A stretch of 64,000 nucleotides of DNA, taken from Suillus spraguei (Eukaryota > Basidiomycota > Agaricomycetes > Boletales > Suillaceae). Location of the stretch: contig JABCPU010000379.1 of assembly GCA_016800925.1 (NCBI GenBank), positions 1 through 64,000 on the forward strand, written 5' to 3'. Positions 24,336 to 33,964 of the stretch are shown in pieces. The notes below the pieces were generated by a model. That model was not told where the DNA came from. It saw only the letters and a program-made list of their open reading frames with translations, and ran no database searches. The stretch's first letter is position 1. The number at the start of each line of letters is the position of its first letter. The translations under genes were made by a program, and so were the position numbers.

Positions 24336-24425
24336 TTTCTACCATGGGCCCATGGTCCGCTGGCCCGTATCATACGGGATATTATGCATGTCCGCTCACT
24401 CGTATAATACGGAGATAGTTCACTG
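24290..24425 (-). repeat. Right terminal inverted repeat
   Basis: Reverse complement of the left terminal repeat; outer end CACTG at 24,421-24,425, immediately followed by KDZ transposase coding sequence. Confidence 0.8.
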
Positions 24426-24430
24426 TAATA

Positions 24431-27400
24431 TGTGGCAGTGGCGAGCTGTAAGTTATCAATACAATTCAATAATATGTTGCTAATGATTTTCAAAAGTGCG
24501 AAATATCCTCTCGCTACTATCAATAAGCTTCTTGACGTCTTTGGTGACAATCAAGCCATTGGTAGTGATATTGGTTGCAGTTTATCTAAGACAGTCGCTG
24601 CCAGCTCTATACGAGACAAAGCCTTCAATCGTAAACTTTTGCTGTCGGTGAATGCATTCCACGGACACGCTCACAACTGCAAATGCCAGCTGCAGTATCA
24701 CCCCATGTACCTACGTGGCTTCGGACTTGAAGATCTCGAAACTTGTGAACGTATTTTTGCAAGCTCAAACGCTGCAGCGTGTCTCATTCGTCATGCATCG
24801 CATTTTCACTATTCTCAGTTCCTAGACCTGCATTTCGACCAATGGGACATGGATAAATATTTGGAACTCAGTGAGTGTTTATTGTCTGACTATGTAGTAA
24901 TTCTGATTGATCTAATTGAATTTAGGCCACTTTATTTTCAATAACTACAAACAAGCGGTTACCCTGATTGATGATTTCACCAAAGAACTCAATGCCTACT
25001 GCTGTCTTCTTAGATAGATGATCTATAGATAAAGACCTATAAAACCAAATATCTCCACGGTCCAGTGATTCAGACAAATACCAATGACTGATAACGTGGT
25101 TGTACGTGGGTGGCTGTTTAATGTTCCCCAGGCTACGGTCAGCAAGTGAGTCACTTCTGTGAGATCAGAAAACTCTTGGGCAATGACAAAGATTCTCAAA
25201 ACAACTAAACTTCGAAGAAAAACACAGAAGTCGAACAAACTTAGAAACAGAAGTAACTGGCCAAATTACGCCCTCCAACAGAATGCAGGTGTTTTGCAAC
25301 AATTGTGCTACTGCAATTTGTGGGAAGTTACAACAATCACCTTCTCAGACAAGCAGGTAGAATCCCCGGTCAAGACTAGTCACTACTTCAGAGATCTTCT
25401 AGCTTACTATTGATCCTGCTGCCAAGGAACTCACTATGAGTATTAAGCAGATAACAGGAATGGACGTCCTTGGATTTCAATACCAAGTCCCCTTTCAATA
25501 ACTAGAGTCTATCAGTCAGTGAAGACCTTAACTCAGTATCGCTACTCAGATGTGCGAGATCAAGTGTCACTGTCAACCTCTAAAGTCTCTCCCACTAAGC
25601 TACTCTGGCCTTAGATGGACTAAAGAGACAACACAAATATTAGAAACACAAGGACACTTAGCACCAACAAACTTTGAAAAAGAGAGAGAGACCAGTGATC
25701 AAAGAAAAAGAAGAAAAGAGAAAGATTCAAAAGAAACAGAAGCAAGGAAACAGACAACAGAGAAAGAAAAACAGAGAGGAAGATGATGAAAGAAACTAGA
25801 ATGAATTTGTCAAAGAAAAAAGATTTGTTGTCTTGCTGGTTGTCAGACACAGTGAGCTCAGGGTCTTGCTAGTTGTTGAGCACAGTGAGCTCAAGGTAGT
25901 GCTATCTCACAGAGTAGACTTCCAATCTTACTGTTGTTGACAATGTTCTTGACAGTGTGCTGATAGTGCTGGCCACACTTCACTCTCAGTTATATTTCTG
26001 AGGGGGAGAAAATCTCTCTTTTATTGACAAAAAGGTGGGTCTTATATAGACAAAATGAATGGCTATGCTACTGTTTTCCCACATTTTGTAGGGGTGCTGA
26101 CCTACCCTATTTATTGAATATTGTCATAGTTGATTTGTAATATGCTCAAGGGTGTGAGAAGAAGTCATGTGGGATATCAATGGCTATGCATAAATTTGAG
26201 ATCAGGTGACTATTAGTGGCTATCCTAGGAGGAATATCAATTATGTAATATTTGAAGCATAAATCTGCACTTTTTTGTAGATGCATAGAAATGACGCGAG
26301 TGAATCATAATGTGTTTCATGAGTTTCTCTGCAGGGTAACTCTATGTAATTATTTTGCTGGGGTCACCTGACATCTGTGGGAATCTTATGAAGTAGTTTC
26401 TGTAGCCAAACATACATAAACACACCCATGAAAAATGAATTAGAAATAATAAGCAAACTTTTACAAGCAAAAAGAAACTTTCGATTCTGTGTCATGGATT
26501 GATTTCTGAATAGAGGAACACTAAGCTATTATAGTCCTGGTACTATTTTTCAGCTGCAGTAGTGCTTAGTCAGCCATGCACCAGACCAGTTTGGTGCGTG
26601 TCACTGCTTATCCTTTCCTGACCAAGCCATGGATTTCGAGACTTGGGTAACCGAAGAACTCGCATATCTGGAGTCCATTGCATCGGAGCCAGCACACGAC
26701 GCTCTCGTGGTCGATTATGTTGAAGCGCTTGAGAAGCTCAACACATACCAGTAAGTTTCATTTTACTTCGTTTGCATATATTTTAAAGTTCACAATCAAT
26801 CCAGACAACAGTTCGACTTGTTCGGAACTGATAAATTTTTGATGTACTTGCCATCATCATTCACACCTGACTCTGGGTTGAGTGTTGCAGCTTCTCAATC
26901 AACTAAGCAGGCACAAGTGGCTCGGCATGCAGTGGAATGCTGTCTTCAAATTCAAATCAATATTGTTGAGGATCTCGAGACCCGCCTTGACATTGCTGAA
27001 CGGTGGACACCTGGAAATTCAGATTATTGGGAGACACTTGAATATAGCCGACGATGGAAATTCATTCGTGCGGTCGAAGATCTTGAGGGTCTTGTTGTCC
27101 AGCGCTTGTTTGAGTTGTCTAAAGCTAATCTCTCATCAACCGGTACTAACTTAATGTTGATTAATGCATTCTACTGACAAAATCTTTCGCAGGCTATAAA
27201 CTTCGAAGACAAATATCTCGAGCCATCATCAAACGATCGGGTGCAATTCGTACTGCACTAGACAAGTACAACAAGCTCACTGTCATGCAAAATCCACGAA
27301 GGCCAACACTACAATATAGTGAGATTCTGTCTTATGCGGCCCTTGGCGAGTTTGACATCCTCAAACATTCACGACATGATATCCTGACCAAGCCTTGGAG

Positions 27401-27806
27401 CAACACCATGCATCGTCAGATGGGTGTCAAGTACTTCAAGATTTCTCGAGCTCGTGAGGAGATTACTCGACTCAATGTTGAAACCCGCCGCTTGCACGCT
27501 TGGATCGATGCTGAGGATTCTGACATCAAACACGTGGCCACTGAGCTTGAGCTAACTAACCCTCCGCTTGTGTCAGAAATTTGGAGGCTGTATCATCGGC
27601 AGTGGAGGGTCAATGATGTGCACCGTATTCGTATCAATCGCATATATTCACTTGAAGGATTTACCGGCTGTGTTCCTTCTGATGTGACCGCAACAGATGA
27701 CTCATTGGACTCTGTAGATGAAGTCTCAGTAGAGATGATTGAAGATGAATTAGAAGGAGACGAGGCGGCACGATTTGACTTATGTATTCAACAGATGTCA
27801 TTGTAG
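24431..27806 (+). pseudogene. KDZ-type transposase, 3' half, interrupted
   Basis: C-terminal half of a Kyakuja-Dileera-Zisupton transposase, a basidiomycete DNA transposase with a modified RNase H fold. Coding pieces: to 24447, 24497-24870, 24926-25002 joined across an insertion to 26608-26750, 26805-27142 and 27193-27806, with introns starting GTAAGT, GTGAGT, GTAAGT and GTACTA. Telling motifs in order: SGELAKYPLA, DIGCS, NAFHGHAHNCKCQ, HPMYLRGFGLEDLETCERIF, RHASHFH, LDLHFDQWD, NNYKQAVTLIDDFTKELNA, then PWSNTMHRQ, YFKISRAREEITRLNVE and the GFTGC end. The reading frame is otherwise open, but the 5' half is replaced by the foldback-like element exactly at an exon and a 1.6-kb insertion splits exon 3, so it cannot be functional. 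Family assignment is firm. Confidence 0.85.
25003..26603. mobile_element. 1.6-kb insertion in KDZ exon, possible solo LTR
   Basis: Removing 25,003-26,603 restores an open KDZ frame (NAYCLSFPDQAMDFETW). Ends are TGTCTTC..GTGTCA with a 4-bp duplication CTGC (24999-25002, 26604-26607), or 5 bp ACTGC if the last A is counted as target. Contains a TATATAG box near 26,045 and no clear protein. TG..CA ends suggest an LTR, but 1.6 kb is long for a solo LTR; another type of non-autonomous element is possible. Confidence 0.6.
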
Positions 27807-27925
27807 TTCTCTTCTGTGATTTTGCATTACACACGAATTTGAGGATTGATTGTTAACGCATTTACCATTCCTTCAGAACAAGTCTTTATTGCGAGGGGAC
27901 AGCATAGCAAGGCTCAGAACATGAT

Positions 27926-28208
27926 GTAAGGACTGAAGAAAGGGAAGTCCATGCTGCTACATTGTTACCGTTCCCTCTGAACAGTGTAAGGACTGAAGAA
28001 AGGGAAGTCCATGCTGCCACATTGTTACCGTTCCCTCTGAACAGTGTAAGGACTGAAGAAAGGGAAGTCCATGCAGCTACGTTGTTACCATTCCCTCTGA
28101 ACAGTGTAAGGACGGCTTGCCATGGACTTCCCTTTCTTCAGTCCTTACACTGTTCAGAGGGAACAGTAACAACGTAGCAGCATGGACTTCCCTTTCTTCA
28201 GTCCTTAC
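27926..28208. repeat. 60-bp minisatellite with inverted arm
   Basis: Three direct units (27,926, 27,986, 28,046) of GTAAGGACTGAAGAAAGGGA.. followed by two inverted units (28,124-28,208). The junction forms a hairpin with an arm of about 60-85 bp. The same unit recurs at 31,240-31,445. Confidence 0.9.
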
Positions 28209-28741
28209 ATCGTGTTCTGATTGCTATGCTGTGAAGACGAAGAAGTACCTGTGCCAGAATGCATATAATCACGAAGATCTTAAATTGATGGGTATATTAT
28301 TAGTAGTTATCAATGGATCAATCTTAGATTGATGTGACGTTTGTACGCCACATTGCAACTGCATGCAGTGTGCCGCATGTGCATCTGCCTAATACCTGCC
28401 TTATATCTTGCTTCATCCTGTATTTTTCATATCCTCCAAGTCTGTTACTTTCTGCAATCGCCCAACTTTGACTATGCCTACTTCAAACTCCACATTCATG
28501 GACAGAATCAAGCGGCCCGGATGGTCATCTGCCTCGGCCATTCCACTGCCTTCACTATTTAGACCTTGCAGTTGGCGCTGATGATGATGCACTGGTGCAC
28601 TTTTTCTTTCTGTCTCTAGAAACTGTGTGCACTCACTGTTGATTCAGCACGACTTCATACATATGTATTCAATTCTATGCAACATTTGATTTCAACCGGC
28701 CGGCAAAATATAGGTACAAATGAGGGCCTCAAGGACGCAGG
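28209..28741. other. No gene seen
   Basis: Short open frames only, no recognisable motif. Probably spacer inside the decayed KDZ transposon. Confidence 0.4.
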
Positions 28742-29498
28742 ATGTTCGCCATTAAATCTCCAGATATCATACTCAAAGCTACTGTGTCTCATCCGCCAAC
28801 CTACGAGCTTGCCAATGCCATGAGTGAAATCACTACCACTCTTCTCGGCCATTCGCTCCCTCAGATTCGTGACTCCTGGTTTCCAAACAACTGTTGGAAA
28901 ACGGTTGATCTGCCTACTAGACTACGACAGAGTGAGTTTTTTTGTTTTTGTTTGCCTTATTGCCAACTGATTCTCATCTAGATGCTACCATGACTGACAC
29001 GACGTCCAACAATATCTCGATGTCGAGCAGATTGCTCTTAAACTTAACGACGGTGTGTTCATTCCTTCCATTTTGTTTTGACAGGATCGCTTAAGGTCAC
29101 ACTCAGGTACTAAAGAGCTCACGTCTGTGGAGACCCATCCTGGTGTCTACGCTAGAGACACCATGGGTACTTGCTCGACGTTGCTTGATGCATTGGGCCC
29201 TGGCGAATTGGCTGAAAGTCGTTGGTTGCCTCAAGGTTCGGCTCCTGGTTACCCAGTTGTCCGAAATCTCGGCACTGAATGTTTGAACGGTTGTGTTGGT
29301 ACCCCAAACACTCCTACCTTTGAGGACGTAAAGGTCATCCTTGCCTTGCATGATCTTCCATGCAGTGTTGTCCGTGAGATTCACTCTTGTGTTCTTCAGG
29401 GGGAAGGCTTTGAGGACATGCAGTGGCCATATGTTCTGATGATAACTTGGTGCTTGAGCCTCGAAAATCTGCTCTTTTGTACGCTATGCATAATCTAG
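28742..29498 (+). pseudogene. Unrecognised spliced ORF between KDZ and HMG genes
   Basis: A 64-codon start exon (from MFAIKSPDIILKATVSHPP to DLPTRLRQ) is followed by a GTGAGT..CTAG intron-like stretch (28,932-28,981), a short piece, a GTGTGT..ACAG intron-like stretch (about 29,053-29,085) and a 123-codon frame (METHPGVYARDTMGTCSTLL..). The frame between the pieces does not stay open without a shift, so the gene is broken or the splice sites are wrong. I do not recognise a domain; there is no visible catalytic His-x-Asp pair of a TET/JBP dioxygenase, the cargo often linked to KDZ transposons. Its place between transposase and HMG gene makes transposon cargo likely. Confidence 0.4.
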
Positions 29499-29720
29499 GT
29501 GAGTTTTGAGTTTTGGCAAAGGAGCAAAATGACTGAATCAAATTTTAGTGTCTTTTGATCTACTAAGTACAATTTTTTGTAACGTTATCACATGTCAGAA
29601 TTTCGTATTTTCTTTCGGGTCTGTATTTTCGAGCGAGTGCCGTTGCTGCGCTGCTGTCTGATAAATAGCCCTCAATGTAAGTCAGAATTTTCATTACTTA
29701 CCTTGCCTATTCAGTTCATC

Positions 29721-31195
29721 ATGGCACGCAGAAATACAAGCAAAGTCAAGAAAATCTGTCCCCAGCTCACAATGTGTCAGAAGGCTGCGCGTTGTGCAAA
29801 GTTCATTGCACTCACTGATGATGTGAACAGTGCTCGCATAACCTACATGGACCAGGTTCAAGTCCTTGCCAAGAAACATGGATGGTGAGACCTTCTATCA
29901 TGATACATAACGACAGTACTCCGAGGCTCAACAGATGCTACTAGCTCTGAGCGTTGGACGTGACGTCAACTTTACCTTGGGGGTCAGACTGTTCGGCGTT
30001 CTCGGCATCCAAACGCATGGAATGCATTTGTTCGCCAACGACTGGATGACATAAATGAAGGTGTGTGTATCTATATCACTTTGTGCTCAATTTCAACTCC
30101 TTTCCAGGCCTATCAAAGGGTAACCGTTGGAAACTCACAGAGTTTATTGAGTCTCATAAAGAAACTCTTTGCAATGACTATGCAAGACTCTCCCACGCTC
30201 AAAAGAATAATTATGAAGTCGAGATTATCAAGATGCGTGCCGACAAGCAGCGCATGGTCCGCGACAACCCAAGAGCGGTCCAGCGCGACATGCAGGCTAC
30301 TTTTGCTGCTATGGACCAAGAGTACTTTCTTATTTTCTTCATCACTCGTTTTCTGACAGGCATATCATCCAGTGGACAGCTATTTGCTCCCACCTCGGTG
30401 TTGAAGGCTTTTATGTGGCTGTCCGCGGTGGAATTGAGGACCTTAGTGGTCCCAAACTCTTTTTTTCAGAGAAGGCCGAGAAGTTTGTGCGAGCCATTCT
30501 GGATCTTGAGCCTCAGCACCTGGCATTAAAACTGGAAGCATTTGCTGTCTCTGGCCTCGGTAAGTTTCTATATTTTACTCTAACTAATGTGTTTTTGATG
30601 ATGTTCTATTCCTGCAGCTGAAGACATACCGACTATATCAACGGAGAAAAAATCCCTCAACCAGCTGGTCAGTGAATGTCGGACGCTCAAACAAGACGAA
30701 CTTGGTGAGTGCCATCTCTATCATCGAGTTTTCATTGTTGCTGATGTTGATGCAGACTTTATCTTGCGCGAAAACAAACTCGCCAACCATTGCGAAAATG
30801 AAACTATACTAACTACGAGCATGCCATTGTTGAACACTATGGTGTGGAGCTCAAAGGTTGCCCTTCAAACTTCTGCCAGTCCGAAATCCCTCTCGTATTG
30901 GTGGACGCAAGTCAGTGCAATTATTGATCAACACACTCATCATTGAGACCTGTAAATGGATGAAGCTAACTGAGGAAGAGCTTGCAGACAGGATTACCAG
31001 CAATCATGCTCGTCAAGCAGCTGGGGGAGACCATCTACAAACCACGGAAGACGCGCACCAAAAAGACAGTAGAAAAGAGTGCTGCCATTGTTGAGAGTAG
31101 CAGTGAGAGTGATGAGAATGAAGGGGATGATGGAAACGAGAACAAAAGGGCATGATGGGGATGAGAACGAAGGGCATGATGGGGACAATGAGTAA
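29721..31195 (+). pseudogene. Divergent HMG-box protein linked to KDZ transposon
   Basis: A six-exon gene: 29721-29884, about 29947-30060, 30109-30321, 30360-30559, 30618-30704, 30756-31195, with good GT..AG introns. Exons 2-3 encode an HMG-like helix set: HPNAWNAFVRQRLDDIN, then EFIESHKETLCNDYARLSHA and QKNNYEVEI. Exon 4 has GPKLFFSEKAEKFVRAIL and LEPQHLALKLEAFAVSGL; the last exon has RNPSRIGGRKSVQLL and LTEEELADRI, then an acidic Glu/Asp/Ser tail. HMG boxes bind and bend DNA, and divergent HMG proteins are known cargo of basidiomycete KDZ transposons. Exon 2 carries a TGA where CGA is expected (CpG decay), and the last exon needs at least two frame changes, so it is a pseudogene. Confidence 0.65.
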
Positions 31196-31239
31196 TCATT
31201 AGCATTATTAGTACAGAGCATATGTATTTGCTATGGAAG

Positions 31240-31445
31240 TATAAGGGCTGAAGAAAGGGAAGTCCATCATGCAACACTATTACCGTTCCCTCGAAATACA
31301 GTGTAAGGGCTGAAGAAGGGGAAATCCATCGTGGAGGATTGTTGCCGTTCCCTCGAAATAGGTGTAAGGGCTGAAGAATGGGAAGCCCATGCTGCTACAC
31401 CATCTGTGTCGTGTAAGGGCTGAAGAATGGGAAGTCCATGCTACT
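31240..31445 (+). repeat. 60-bp minisatellite, second cluster
   Basis: Four degenerate direct units (31,240, 31,302, 31,362, 31,409) of the same GTAAGGGCTGAAGAAAGGGA.. repeat as at 27,926. Together the clusters bracket the unrecognised ORF and the HMG gene. Confidence 0.85.
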
Positions 31446-32060
31446 ACACCGTCCGTGTCACCATCGCTGCTGTCTGAACGCTGCATCAACGACTCACCAT
31501 CGTAAAACTGGTCCATCGTATCGAAAGTCGACCCAGCTTCCAGCGAAGCCTCCACAGCGAGGGCAGCCTGCTGTGTGTGATGCTGATCTGTGCATACGTC
31601 ACTGTAAGAATGAAAAAAAAGACTGATCTGTACACTCACCTTGAGCTTAGAATTGGAGCTCTCTCTCAGCTCGCAGGCGGTCTGCTTGTATATGGGTGAG
31701 GCTTGCAGATGTGGTCTGTGGGCCTGTATGACGAAGTTGACGGTCATTGTGACCCTCTGCGACGTTGTGCAGAATGGACGCCGTCTCCCCATAGCGGTGA
31801 GGAACAAGAGTTAGTATGCTTAGTCAGAACACAGAAGGTACACAAGTACTCACTGAATATGTAGCTAAAATGAGACAGATGCACCTGAAAAACATCATAA
31901 GAGTAGAGTAAGACCATAAGAAACAGGATGCACAAAAAACGCGCTCAGATTTGGGTAAGGTTGAGTGATATAGCGTGCTCGTCGTTGTAGACGATGAGCA
32001 GAGGCTGTGGGAACGTTGGTGCCAGCGGCGTGGGAGTGGTTGGCACCCAGCCCGCACATT
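31446..32060 (-). other. Possible minus-strand spliced gene fragment
   Basis: The minus strand shows exon-like frames with intron signals: an exon containing ASPIYKQTACELRESSNSK ending at a GTGAGT (about 31,640), a TTACAG acceptor (about 31,605) and an exon with HHTQQAALAVEASLEAG and an acidic SDSSDGDTD end that runs into the minisatellite. A second GTGAGT with a CTAAC branch site lies near 31,850. No domain is recognised and the coding call is weak. Confidence 0.3.
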
Positions 32061-32775
32061 GCCAAAAGTTGATTACGCTGTAGTCAGCTAAGCCACCGTC
32101 GGATTAAAGCCGAGAGGAAAAAAACATACCTGCGAAGTCACTGCTGATTACTGAAGTAAGTGGTGCAGTACTGTAGTATAGATTATTCCCTCTAACTAGT
32201 AATGCGAGAGCGTACATTTCACATTACTAAGTAGTAACATAAATGGTGTCAACTCAGGTGGCTTGAGCATGAAGCGGACTCGAGCTTGCCATTCTGGGAT
32301 ATGGCGGATGATAGGTTACGGTTCGATTTGCCGATATGCCGCAACTTATTTTGAAGTCCGACCAATGTTTGTTCCGAACTTTATTAGTATGCACGATATG
32401 GCCCCTGTCACATGAATCACAAATCAGTTCTATGCCAGTCTGTGGCGACTCTGCGCGCCGTGCTCACTAAGGTATATCCACAGCTGTTGGCGAGCATTAC
32501 TATTAATATCACAACATTAGTGGCGACCTTTTTTTAATTTTTAATTTTTAATTCAATTTCTGTCCTTTGCAGATGAGGCTCTATGTAGGACATTACGGTC
32601 TAGTCTATGGGACCCCCGGCGTCCCCTTTCGCATCTCCAGGTGCGCGAATGTCCTGATGTAAGGTGTGCCCCCATCAGTCTGCCGTTCCCGCCAGCCATT
32701 TTAGATGTGCCACCTTGTTGATGAGATGACTTAGTGCTGTTAGCGACCTAGCCAGGTGCTAATGAACTTGAGTGG
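32061..32775. other. No gene seen
   Basis: Non-coding sequence with an AT-rich (TTTTTAA)n run near 32,530 and no recognisable motif. Confidence 0.4.
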
Positions 32776-33667
32776 TGTCTGCGACGGGTGCTCTATTAAG
32801 AGCAGCGGCCCGTGCGTATCGGGTCTCCTAGCGTGGAGTGCGCTAGTTGCGTCGGTCGGAGGTGGGCGCTACATGCTGTCTCACGACCTACGTCACAGAG
32901 ATGAGATTTCTTGATGACGATCCAAAGATGTAGAAGTGATGAGCTTCTATGAAGTTCAAATAGAGATGATAAGCTTATGAAAAGCTTATTGAAAGGAAGT
33001 TCAGGGTCGAAGATCAAGTAGATTCAAGTTAAAGAAGTACAAAGGCTATCTGCGCGTATTTATATGTAAGATTGAAGCAGAGTGTGAATATGTAAGTATC
33101 GCTGAATTAAGTATGAAGTCAGATAGCCAATAAGAGGATGCATGCTCGTGAACGAGTCAGAGGCATATCAACCAATGAGAATGCACATGTGTGTGAAGGG
33201 GTCATAAGTGCGGAGCCGAAGGTATAAAGGGTATGAGCCAATGAGGCGACGCATGAGTCAAGAAAGGTAAATGGTAAAAGGATAAAGCATAACATGATAC
33301 CAAGACGTCCTTGAAGGTAGACAGGGGGTTCCCGTGAACCGAGCAAGTGTACATGTTGAAGCGCAAGGTAATGCAACGAGTGCAGAGGAGGCGCTTGAAG
33401 TGCGCGAAGCAAGAGAGGCGTGTATAGGCGTGAAGGAGGTAGAGGGCATGCGAAGAGGGCGTGTTCAATGATGATGGAGGAGACGAGCATAGGTGAGGTA
33501 GGGAGTGACAACAGCAAGCCAGATGAGGTAGCAGAGGACGAGGATAGAAGCCTCGTTGGCATGAGAGTAGACAGTGATGCATAGGAGGAAAAATGATAGT
33601 AGGGGCACAAGAAGGTGTTCTTGTAACAAGTGCTTACATTGAATGTATATGGCTATTGTATGTGACA
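32776..33667 (-). mobile_element. Candidate LTR, unconfirmed
   Basis: Begins TGTCTGCGAC and ends TATGTGACA. Read on the minus strand, the first 100 bases (TGTCACATACAATAGCC.., then a CTTGTGCCCC word) loosely resemble the family E LTR start (TGTTACAATCG.., GTGCCCC). No target duplication seen; the Ser/Leu-rich minus-strand frame at 33,119-33,610 has no recognisable domain. Confidence 0.25.
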
Positions 33668-33964
33668 ACTATGTAAACGCATACTCAGTTGCCGAAGGCG
33701 ATGGGTACAGGAATCAGGAGGGATGCAAATGGGTGAGTCATGGTGGCTGATGTGCTGTTTGGCTGTCAGTGGATGCATTTGGCTGATACCGCTTCTCTTG
33801 TGGATGATTCCGTGTATATGAGTGGGTGGGGTGTTTGTGGTACAGGGTGGTGTTACAGAGTGATGGTACAGAGTGTTGATATCTGTTGCAGAGGTTGGGA
33901 TGTGAAGGTGCACTGAGCACCGTTCTGATGGTCTATGGGTCTGCTAAGGGTCTAACTGCATTGA
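33668..33964. other. Probable LINE 3' region
   Basis: Lies downstream (minus sense) of the LINE RNase H fragment. No gene seen. Confidence 0.35.

Larger units (their letters stand above)
13090..24425. mobile_element. Foldback-like element with TIRs and satellite arms
   Basis: An 11.3-kb structure that reads symmetrically from both ends. Both ends begin CAGTGA, then CTCCGTA, CATAATATCCCGT, ACGGGCCAGCGGACCATGGG and a clustered subterminal motif. Further in, both arms share a unit containing CTACCAAAAATGTGTG (14,060 and, inverted, 23,255), a unit containing the CACAGTTCACC / GGTGAACTGTG word (17,755 and, inverted, from 19,325), and a core inverted repeat with CAGAGGTAACATTCATTGA (17,955 and, inverted, about 19,050). 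Each arm has expanded a different unit into a satellite. No transposase or other credible gene lies inside, so it would be non-autonomous. Drosophila Foldback elements similarly have long inverted repeats made of tandem subunits. No matching target duplication is visible; the left flank is a cut LTR E and the right flank a cut KDZ exon. Confidence 0.65.

Noticed and set aside
28742..29498. TET/JBP dioxygenase as expected KDZ cargo
   Set aside because: No His-x-Asp or distal His motif and no familiar sequence; left as unrecognised.
33119..33610. Minus-strand 163-codon Ser/Leu-rich frame
   Set aside because: Low complexity, no domain, and overlapping alternative frames; inside a candidate LTR.
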